Source: Hylemonella gracilis ATCC 19624
GTDB taxonomy: Bacteria; Pseudomonadota; Gammaproteobacteria; Burkholderiales; Burkholderiaceae_C
Length of the DNA: 56,007 nucleotides
Assembly: GCF_000211835.1 (NCBI RefSeq)
Contig: NZ_AEGR01000039.1
Span: 1 to 56,007 of the forward strand
Direction: 5' to 3'
A program made the position numbers and the translations under genes. Below, piece by piece: positions 50,068 through 56,007 of this stretch. The notes under the pieces are model-generated. The model saw only the letters and a program-made list of their open reading frames with translations. It was not told where the DNA came from and did no database searches. The stretch's first letter is position 1. Every line of letters begins with the position of its first letter.

Positions 50068-50092
50068 ACTCACTTCAGGAAAGGACACGGCC

Positions 50093-50500
50093 ATGCGCCT
50101 TGGTGTTGAAGTCGTCGGACTCTACGTGCGCGACCAGGATGAAGCCCTCGCGTTTTACGTCGACCAACTCGGTTTTAGCGTTCACACGGATGCACGCAAC
50201 GGGGACTACCGCTGGCTGACGGTGCAGCTCCCCGATCAACCCTCGTTCCAGCTCGGCCTCTTTTTGCCAGGCCCGCCAGTGCACGACGCGATGACGACCC
50301 AGACCCTGCAGGCCATGGTGGCCAAGGGCGCGATGCCGCCGTTGGTACTGACGGTGGACGATTGCCGCGCCGCGCACGCGCGGTTGCAGGCGCTCGGCGT
50401 GGAATTCACGCAGGAGCCGGTGGAGCGTTATGGCAGCGTGGATGCGAGCTTTCGCGACCCCTCCGGCAATGGCTGGAAGCTGGTCCAGGCGCGCGGGTGA
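50093..50500 (+). CDS. VOC-family (glyoxalase-like) protein
   Basis: A 135-residue protein of two beta-alpha-beta-beta-beta modules: VVGLYVRDQDEALAFYVDQLGFSVHTDA and PLVLTVDDCRAAHARLQALGVEFTQEPVERYGSVDASFRDPSGNGWKLVQ. The terminal D-P-x-G-N motif is typical. Members include glyoxalases, dioxygenases and binding proteins for antibiotics; the ligand is unknown. AGGAAAGG lies before the ATG. Second gene of the AraC-VOC-membrane protein group. Confidence 0.9.
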   Translation: MRLGVEVVGLYVRDQDEALAFYVDQLGFSVHTDARNGDYRWLTVQLPDQPSFQLGLFLPGPPVHDAMTTQTLQAMVAKGAMPPLVLTVDDCRAAHARLQALGVEFTQEPVERYGSVDASFRDPSGNGWKLVQARG

Positions 50501-50532
50501 ATGCGCGGACACAACAAGAAAAGGAAACTGCC

Positions 50533-50748
50533 ATGAACTGGAACCAAGGCGTCCGCCAATTCCACCGCTGGGTCTCGCTCGTCTTCACCCTCACGGTCAT
50601 CGCCAATTTCGCCGCGATGGCGATGAACGGGGGCCAAGCGCCGATGTGGATCGTCTACGCGCCGCTGCCGCCGCTCTTCCTGCTGCTGTTCAGCGGCTTG
50701 TACCTGTTCGTGCGGCCTTACCTGGGTCGGCGGGGCACCTTCGGCTGA
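50533..50748 (+). CDS. small two-helix membrane protein
   Basis: A 71-residue protein: QFHRWVSLVFTLTVIANFAAMAM and MWIVYAPLPPLFLLLFSGLYLFVRPYLG are two membrane helices. AAGGAAA precedes the ATG. The pattern (RxxHRWVS.. with a VYAPLPPL segment) is known from small hypothetical proteins often found after VOC genes. No function is established. Confidence 0.78.
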   Translation: MNWNQGVRQFHRWVSLVFTLTVIANFAAMAMNGGQAPMWIVYAPLPPLFLLLFSGLYLFVRPYLGRRGTFG

Positions 50749-50760
50749 GAGGGTCAGGCC

Positions 50761-51453
50761 TCAAATCGCGACGAGCTTGCGCACGCCCTCGGCTTCCATG
50801 TTCTGGCCCAGGCCGGCAGCGATGACGGCGCCGCGCTCCATGACGACATAGTCGTCGGCAAGTTCCTCGGCGAAGTCGTAGTACTGCTCGACCAGCAGGA
50901 TGGCCATGTCGCCGCGGTCGGCCAGCATGCGGATGACACGGCCGATGTCCTTGATGATGCTGGGCTGGATACCTTCGGTGGGTTCGTCGAGCACCAGCAA
51001 TTTGGGTTTGGCCGCGAGCGCGCGCGCGATGGCGAGTTGCTGTTGCTGGCCGCCCGAGAGGTCACCGCCGCGCCGGCCCAGCATCTGCTTGAGCACGGGA
51101 AACAGTTCGTACAACTCGGTCGGAATGGGCGTGCCGCCAGCTTGGCTGGCCAGGCCCATGCGCAGGTTTTCCTCCACCGTCAGGCGGGCGAAGATCTCGC
51201 GGCCCTGGGGCACGAAGCCGATGCCGGCGCGGGCGCGCTCGTAGGGCGTGGCCTTGTGGATGTCCTTGCCCTCGAACTCGATGCTGCCGTTCTTGATCGG
51301 CACCAGGCCCATGAGCGATTTGAGCAGGGTGGTCTTGCCGACGCCGTTGCGGCCCAATACGACGGTGACCTTGCCCAGGTTCGCGCTCAGGCTCACGTCG
51401 CGCAGGATGTGGGAACCGCCGTAGTACTGGTTGATGTTTTTGACGTTCAGCAT
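50761..51453 (-). CDS. urtE: urea ABC transporter ATP-binding protein UrtE
   Basis: A 230-residue LivF-type ATPase. It shows MLNVKNINQYYGGSHILRDVSL, Walker A GRNGVGKTTLLKSLMGL, signature LSGGQQQQLAIARAL, Walker B LLVLDEPTEGIQPSII and switch VEQYYDFAEELADDYVVM. QYYGGSHILRDVS and EGIQPSIIKDIG point to UrtE rather than LivF. It is separated from urtD by a roughly 650-bp repeat-rich gap. Confidence 0.93.
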   Translation of the reverse strand: MLNVKNINQYYGGSHILRDVSLSANLGKVTVVLGRNGVGKTTLLKSLMGLVPIKNGSIEFEGKDIHKATPYERARAGIGFVPQGREIFARLTVEENLRMGLASQAGGTPIPTELYELFPVLKQMLGRRGGDLSGGQQQQLAIARALAAKPKLLVLDEPTEGIQPSIIKDIGRVIRMLADRGDMAILLVEQYYDFAEELADDYVVMERGAVIAAGLGQNMEAEGVRKLVAI

Positions 51454-51520
51454 GGGCCGATTCCTTGTAGTCCTTGCGCCTGAGCATTGGCGCACGACGC
51501 GAGCCACGTTGGCTGGACCG

Positions 51521-51753
51521 CCTGCCGAATGGCGCCCCCGGCCCGACCCGATTGCGCCGGCCGCTGCGCGGCTACCCTGCGATGCTCGGACAGCCGGTCC
51601 ATCGCGTAACTCGCTGCGTTCGCTGCGCTCTCTCCGCTCGGACAGACGCGATGAGTCAGATCACGAAGCACGCGCGACTGCGCGCGTGCCAACCGGCCGC
51701 CCTGCGCTTCTCGGCGGCGCAGACGGGCCGGGCCGGGGGCGCCCTTCGGCAGG
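51521..51753. repeat. 233-bp imperfect palindromic element
   Basis: The outer arms 51521-51545 and 51729-51753 match as an inverted repeat at 24 of 25 positions (core GGCGCCCCCGGCCCG), and similarity continues inward with gaps. Inside are CATCGCGT/ACGCGATG and CACGCGC/GCGCGTG. It resembles a non-autonomous mobile or REP-type element. Confidence 0.8.
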
Positions 51754-51885
51754 CTTTGGGGCATCGAAAAATTCAGGGCATTGAGTGCAATGTTCTGCGG
51801 CGCTTGATGCTCAACTCCGGCACCCGAACAAGAGCCGGAGGCTCGCATAGAACCTTGCCTCTCGGGGCACGCCGTCTTCGTCACC

Positions 51886-52075
51886 GCAACGCGGCAAGGC
51901 CTGTGTGGCGCAGCGAATGGACGCGGCCGAGCAGCGCAGCGGTTGGCGGAAAAAGGGGCGCGCCGTGTTTGAGCGCAGCGAGTTGGCGCGTCCCCCGCCA
52001 ACTGCGAGCAGCGCAGGGAAGTCGCGTAGCGACCCGTGTCCTTTGAGCGGAGCCACACAGGCCTTGCCGCGTTGC
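51886..52075. repeat. 190-bp element with perfect 24-bp terminal inverted repeats
   Basis: The arms 51886-51909 and 52052-52075 are exact reverse complements over 24 bp (containing CGGCAAGGCCTGTGTGGC). An inner stem GTTGGCGG / CCGCCAAC with further GGGGCGCGCC-type pairing lies in the middle. It begins 26 bp after the urtD stop. The layout is that of a MITE-like or long-hairpin repeat. Confidence 0.85.
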
Positions 52076-52101
52076 CAACCAACAAGGACACAGCAAGATT
52101 C

Positions 52102-52974
52102 TCACCGCCCAAGATACACCTCGATCACCCGTTCATCCGCCTGCACCTGCTCCAGCGTCCCTTGGGCCAGCACGGAACCATCGCAGAGCACGGTCACGAT
52201 GTCGCTGATGGTCTTGATGAAGCTCATGTCGTGCTCCACCACCATCAGCGAATGCTTGCCCTTGAGTGTCAGGAAGAGCTCGGCCGTGCGGGCGGTTTCC
52301 TCGTCCGTCATGCCGGCCACGGGTTCGTCCAGCAGGAGCAGCTTTGGGTCTTGCATCAGCAACATGCCGATTTCCAGCCACTGCTTCTGCCCATGGCTCA
52401 GATTGCCTGCCTGGCGACCCACGCTGTCGGCGAGATGGATGGTGTGCAATATGTCGGCCAGGCGATCCCCCTGCGCGGAATCCAGCTTGAAGAAGATGGA
52501 CGATTTCACGCTCTTGTCCATCTTCAGCGCCAGCTCCAGGTTCTCGAACACCGTGAGCTGTTCGAACACCGTGGGCTTCTGAAACTTGCGGCCGATTCCC
52601 AGCTGCGCGATCTGGGGTTCGCTGTAACGCAACAGGTCGATGGTGGAGCCGAAGAACACCGTGCCCTCGTCGGGCCGCGTCTTGCCGGTGATGATGTCCA
52701 TCATCGTCGTCTTGCCCGCGCCATTGGGACCAATGATGCAGCGCAGTTCACCGGGCGCGATGTCCAGGCTGAGCTTGTTGATGGCCTTGAAACCATCGAA
52801 GCTCACGCTCACATCCTCCAGGTAGAGGATGCGGCCGTGCGTCACGTCCACTTCGCCAGTCTTCAGCAGGCGGCCATAGCTGGCCTGCTGACCGCCGGCT
52901 TCGGTGTTCTGGCGCGCGGTCTCGCGCTGGGCCTGCGCGCGCTGCGCGCCTTGTTCAAGCAGATCGGGGGTCAT
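52102..52974 (-). CDS. urtD: urea ABC transporter ATP-binding protein UrtD
   Basis: A 290-residue LivG-type ATPase. ILYLEDVSVSFDGFKAINKLSL, Walker A GPNGAGKTTMMDIITGKTRPD, IGRKFQKPTVFEQLTVFENLELALK, signature LSHGQKQWLEIGMLL and DEPVAGMTDEETARTAEL are the UrtD pattern. A 45-residue N-terminal extension rich in Gln/Ala precedes the domain. It follows urtC after an 82-bp gap filled by the 79-bp repeat copy B. Confidence 0.95.
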   Translation of the reverse strand: MTPDLLEQGAQRAQAQRETARQNTEAGGQQASYGRLLKTGEVDVTHGRILYLEDVSVSFDGFKAINKLSLDIAPGELRCIIGPNGAGKTTMMDIITGKTRPDEGTVFFGSTIDLLRYSEPQIAQLGIGRKFQKPTVFEQLTVFENLELALKMDKSVKSSIFFKLDSAQGDRLADILHTIHLADSVGRQAGNLSHGQKQWLEIGMLLMQDPKLLLLDEPVAGMTDEETARTAELFLTLKGKHSLMVVEHDMSFIKTISDIVTVLCDGSVLAQGTLEQVQADERVIEVYLGR

Positions 52975-52980
52975 GTGTGT

Positions 52981-53059
52981 GCCCCCACGCTTGTCACTTC
53001 GTGTACTGCGCTGCCCCCCGAGGGGTCCTTCACGACTTGGGGCGGCCCGGCGTCGCTCA
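52981..53059 (+). repeat. 79-bp interspersed repeat, copy B, in the urtC-urtD gap
   Basis: It aligns without gaps to 3328-3406 (71 of 79 identical). It fills almost the entire gap between the urtC stop and the urtD start and contains the same CTTGGGGCGGCCCGG core. Confidence 0.88.
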
Positions 53060-54175
53060 TGCTTTCTCTCCCCGGAATTTTTTCCACAGGCGCTTGACCA
53101 GCCCCACGATGCCGTCGGGCAGGAACAGCGTGACCAGGATGAACAGGCCACCTAGGAAGTAAAGCCAGAAGGCGGGGAAGGCCGCGGTCAGCCAGCTCTT
53201 GGCACCGTTGACCACGAAGGCGCCGACGATGGGGCCGATCAGCGTGGCACGTCCACCCACCGCCGCCCAGATGGCGATCTCGATGCTGTTGGCCGGGCTC
53301 ATCTCGCCCGGGTTGATGATGCCAACCTGCGGCACGTAGAGCGCCCCTGCGATGCCGCACATCACGGCCGAGAGCGTCCAGATGGTCAGCTTGTAACCCA
53401 GGGGGTTGTAGCCCGAGAACATCACCCGGCTTTCGGCGTCGCGGATGGCCTGCAGCACCCGGCCGAACTTGGCGTTCATCAGCCAGCGCCCGAGCAGGAA
53501 GAAACCCAACAGCGTGAACCCCGTGAGCATGAACAGCATCATGCGCATGCCTTGGCCGATTGGGATGCCGAGGATGCGCTTGAAGTCCGTGAAGCCATTG
53601 TTGCCGCCGAACCCCGTTTCGTTGCGGAAGAAGAGCAGCATGGCGGCGAAAGTCAGCGCCTGCGTGATGATGGAGAAGTACACGCCCTTGATGCGCGAAC
53701 GGAAGGCGAAGTAGCCGAAGACGAAGGCGATCAAGCCGGGCACCAGCACGATCAGGATCAGCGTGGCGACGAAGCTGTCGCTGAAGGCCCAGTGCCAGGG
53801 AAATTCCTTCCAATTCAGGAACACCATGAAATCGGGCATGTCGCTCTTGTACTGACCGTCGCGCCCGATCTGGCGCATCAGGTACATGCCCATCATGTAG
53901 CCGCCGAGCGCGAAGAACAGGCCGTGGCCCAGCGACAAAATGCCGGTGTAGCCCCAGATCAGGTCCATGGCCAGCGCGCAGATGGCGTAGCACATGATGC
54001 GCCCGAGCAAGGCCACTGTGTAGTTGCTCATGTGGAACACATGGCCGTCGGGCACCAGCAGGTTGAGCACGGGTGCCAGCACGAGCACCGCGATCAGCGC
54101 CGCGAGAAACGCCGTCCAGCCGCGCCGGTTCAGCAGGGGCGCGGCGGCGGGAAGCGTCAGGGAAGTCGTCGTCAT
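53057..54175 (-). CDS. urtC: urea ABC transporter permease UrtC
   Basis: A 372-residue LivM-type permease with about ten helices. Diagnostic stretches are ICALAMDLIWGYTGILSLGHGLFFALGGYMMGMYLMRQIG, GGNNGFTDFKRILG, AIRDAESRVMFSGYNPLGYKL and NPGEMSPANSIEIAIWAAVGGRATLIGPIVGA. The inserted loop with NWKEFPWHW after the third helix and the GGNNGFTDF motif mark UrtC within the family. It starts 13 bp after the urtB stop. Confidence 0.95.
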   Translation of the reverse strand: MTTTSLTLPAAAPLLNRRGWTAFLAALIAVLVLAPVLNLLVPDGHVFHMSNYTVALLGRIMCYAICALAMDLIWGYTGILSLGHGLFFALGGYMMGMYLMRQIGRDGQYKSDMPDFMVFLNWKEFPWHWAFSDSFVATLILIVLVPGLIAFVFGYFAFRSRIKGVYFSIITQALTFAAMLLFFRNETGFGGNNGFTDFKRILGIPIGQGMRMMLFMLTGFTLLGFFLLGRWLMNAKFGRVLQAIRDAESRVMFSGYNPLGYKLTIWTLSAVMCGIAGALYVPQVGIINPGEMSPANSIEIAIWAAVGGRATLIGPIVGAFVVNGAKSWLTAAFPAFWLYFLGGLFILVTLFLPDGIVGLVKRLWKKFRGEKA

Positions 54176-54188
54176 GTCGGTCCGCGCC

Positions 54189-55775
54189 TCAGTCCACCGA
54201 ACGGCCCTTGAGGGCGAAGATGCCTTGGGGGCGTTTTTGGATGAAGGCGATGATGAAGATCAGCACCATGATCTTGGCCAGCACCGCGCCCTGCCAGCCT
54301 TCAAGCAATTTGTTCACCAGGCCCAGGCCCAGCGCGGCGTAGACCGTGCCCGCGAGCTGGCCGACGCCGCCCAGCACCACGACCATGAAGGAATCGACGA
54401 TGTAGCCCTGGCCCAGGTCCGGGCCCACGTTGCCCACCTGCGAGAGCGCGCAACCCGCCAGCCCCGCCACGCCGGAGCCGAGTGCGAAGGCATAGGTGTC
54501 CACACGCGCCGTGTTCACCCCCATGCACGAAGCAATCGGACGGTTCTGCGTCACGCCCCGCACGAACAGGCCCAAGCGAGTGCGGCTGATCAGCAAGGCC
54601 ATGCCCAGCAGCACCGCGAAAGCGAAGGCGATGATGACCAGACGGTTGTAGGGCAGCGTGAGGTTGGACAGCACCTGCCAGCCGCCGCTCATCCAGGCCG
54701 GGTTTTCCACGGCCACGTTTTGCGCGCCAAAGAGGGAACGCACGGCCTGCATCAGCACCAGGCTGATGCCCCAGGTGGCCAGCAAGGTTTCGAGCGGGCG
54801 GCCATAGAGAAAGCGGATCACGCCGCGCTCCAGCGCCGCACCCACCAGGGCGGAAGCGAGGAAGGCCACGGGCACGGCCGCGACCAGGTACCAGTCGAAG
54901 GCACCGGGCAGGTAACTGCGGAACAGCCCCTGCACCACGTAGGTGGCGTAGGCGCCGATCATGATGAGCTCGCCGTGCGCCATGTTGATGACGCCCATCA
55001 GCCCGTAGGTGATGGCCAGGCCCAGCGCGGCCAGCAGCAGGATGCTGCCCAGGCTGATGCCGGTGAAGAGCACACCCGCGCGCTCGCCCCAGGCCAGGTG
55101 ATCCTCGATGGCGCGCTGGGCGGCCTGGATCGCGGCCTTGACCCGCGCGTCTTCCTCGCTGGCAAGCTGTTGGCCCAGCAACTGCCGCGTGGCGGGCGTG
55201 CGGTAAGCCGACAGAAGCTGCACCGCCGCGTAACGCTGCGCGGGCTCGGTGCTGGACAGCAGAATGGCGGCGCGCGCCAAATCAAGCTGCTCGCGCACGG
55301 TGGCGTCTTTTTCAACGGCCAGGGCCTTGTCGATCAGCGGCAGGCGTGAGGCGTCCGGCTCGGTCGCCAAGGCCTGGGCCGCCGCCCTGCGCGCCGTCAC
55401 GTCCGGGCCAAACAGCTGCAAGGCCGCCAGCGCGCTGGCGATCTCGCCCCGCATGCGGTTGTTGTTGACCACGTCCTCCGCATCCTCGGGCACGGCCAAG
55501 GATTGGCCCGTGGCCGGGTCTTCACCCTTCCATTCACCCTCCACCTCGCGCACGAGGATGACCTTGCCGTCGTGCACCTTGACCCTGTCGTCGGCCAAAG
55601 CCTGCAGCAAAGCTGCCACGCGCTCGTCGGGTGTTTGCACCGCCTGCTGCATGGCCGTGATGCGGTCGCTCGAATCTCCGACCACGATGGCCTGCGCCTG
55701 CTCGGGCGTGAGCGCCTGGGCAGAAACCGCGCTCAACAACGCGGCGAATGACAGCAAAAGAAATCTCAGCATCAC
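54189..55775 (-). CDS. urtB: urea ABC transporter permease UrtB
   Basis: This 528-residue permease has the UrtB-specific layout. A signal peptide (LLLSFAALLSAVSAQA) and about 210 periplasmic residues with helical, HEAT-like repeats come first, then a LivH-type membrane domain. GLMGVINMAHGELIMIGAYATYVVQ and GRPLETLLATWGISLVLMQAVRSLFGAQNV are typical; NPAWMSGGW is also a UrtB feature. The long N-terminal part separates it from LivH. It is the first urt gene visible; urtA, encoding the binding protein, would lie to the right of the window. Confidence 0.95.
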   Translation of the reverse strand: MMLRFLLLSFAALLSAVSAQALTPEQAQAIVVGDSSDRITAMQQAVQTPDERVAALLQALADDRVKVHDGKVILVREVEGEWKGEDPATGQSLAVPEDAEDVVNNNRMRGEIASALAALQLFGPDVTARRAAAQALATEPDASRLPLIDKALAVEKDATVREQLDLARAAILLSSTEPAQRYAAVQLLSAYRTPATRQLLGQQLASEEDARVKAAIQAAQRAIEDHLAWGERAGVLFTGISLGSILLLAALGLAITYGLMGVINMAHGELIMIGAYATYVVQGLFRSYLPGAFDWYLVAAVPVAFLASALVGAALERGVIRFLYGRPLETLLATWGISLVLMQAVRSLFGAQNVAVENPAWMSGGWQVLSNLTLPYNRLVIIAFAFAVLLGMALLISRTRLGLFVRGVTQNRPIASCMGVNTARVDTYAFALGSGVAGLAGCALSQVGNVGPDLGQGYIVDSFMVVVLGGVGQLAGTVYAALGLGLVNKLLEGWQGAVLAKIMVLIFIIAFIQKRPQGIFALKGRSVD

Positions 55776-55860
55776 AAGGAATCTCTAGGGTGAACGCGGC
55801 GAGCAACCACGCTCACCCTGCAAATCCCATACCAAGGAAAAAAGCAAGGGTCACCGCCGC

Positions 55861-56000
55861 AGCGGCAGGCCCGTTCGAGGGCGCGCCGCGCCGGGCCGCC
55901 CCAAGCGGCCGCGCCGTCCCCCTTGGGGGCTGAGGACCGCGGCTCCAAACCTGCCTGCGCAGGTTTGGACGGTCCGAAGAACCACCGCCTCCGGCGGTGG
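55861..56000. repeat. multi-hairpin repeat upstream of urtB
   Basis: The sequence 55884-55930 is, on the opposite strand, a relative of the 79-bp repeat: CTTGGGGCGGCCCGG is identical, and GCCCCCAAGGGGG nearly so. Two perfect hairpins follow: CCAAACCTGC-CTGC-GCAGGTTTGG (55945-55968) and CCACCGCC-TCC-GGCGGTGG (55982-56000). Confidence 0.78.
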
Positions 56001-56007
56001 GACGGGG

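Larger units (their letters stand above)
51454..52101. other. 648-bp repeat-rich gap inside the urt operon
   Basis: No credible gene. It contains two long inverted-repeat elements (51521-51753 and 51886-52075) with a smaller hairpin CTCCGGC/GCCGGAG at 51815-51840 between them. Several frames stay open only because of the repeated, Arg/Ala-rich composition. Confidence 0.8.

Noticed and set aside
51447-52112. Possible genes in the urtD-urtE gap
   Set aside because: Open frames exist on both strands but run through inverted repeats, lack ribosome sites and have Arg/Ala/Ser-biased translations.

Overview
The window is a GC-rich chromosomal segment (visibly well above 60% G+C, with strong G/C at third codon positions) from a betaproteobacterium. 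The order Burkholderiales, probably the family Comamonadaceae, is suggested by the ftsY / twin M16 peptidase / rsmD block, a Bug-type solute-binding receptor, the EutB/EutC pair without a microcompartment, the urtBCDE urea transporter and a 79-bp interspersed repeat that I associate with comamonad genomes. No rRNA, tRNA, CRISPR array, transposase, phage gene or replication origin was seen.

Layout. 1-5.2 kb: the tail of a chemotaxis receptor, a thioesterase, an AHSA1-type protein, rsmD and two M16 peptidase-family genes, divergent from ftsY (5.2-6.2 kb). 6.3-10.8 kb: a LysR regulator divergent from a Bug receptor and a gamma-glutamyltransferase-like enzyme, then a TSUP permease. 10.9-12.1 kb: phhB-phhA (phenylalanine hydroxylation and pterin recycling). 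12.4-13.5 kb: selD. 13.6-15.7 kb: an Mpo1-like membrane protein, an orphan ureD and an esterase. 15.7-18.3 kb: a DoxX protein behind a perfect FNR-type box, and a cytochrome b561-YceI-YceI operon. 18.5-23.7 kb: ethanolamine catabolism (APC permease, eutB, eutC) interleaved with a TetR/DUF2214 pair. 23.9-30.2 kb: a DHH phosphoesterase and a 2-aminoethylphosphonate-type ABC transporter with a FAD oxidoreductase. 30.4-38.5 kb: kdpABCDE (potassium P-type ATPase and its two-component system). 38.8-43.5 kb: an EamA permease, then a Fur-box-linked divergent group of an EF-hand lipoprotein, a DUF4198 protein and a TonB-dependent receptor. 43.6-45.8 kb: phnX and benE. 45.9-50.7 kb: a small membrane protein, a DrrAB-type ABC exporter, a DHFR-like/TetR pair, and an AraC/VOC/membrane-protein group. 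50.8-55.8 kb: urtB-urtC-urtD-urtE.

The genes read mainly as nitrogen, phosphorus and potassium scavenging: urea uptake, ethanolamine, phosphonate import with hydrolysis by PhnX, possibly gamma-glutamyl compounds, and Kdp potassium uptake. The phosphonate set has a transporter, a flavin oxidoreductase and PhnX but no PhnW transaminase in view, which suggests an oxidative entry to phosphonoacetaldehyde. ureD stands alone about 36 kb from the urea transporter, and no urease structural gene is in the window. The urt operon carries several kinds of palindromic or interspersed repeat, including a roughly 650-bp repeat-rich gap between urtD and urtE. A related 79-bp repeat copy lies inside the coding sequence of an M16 peptidase gene. 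Short tandem repeats occur between kdpD and kdpE, at the end of kdpC and just after selD.
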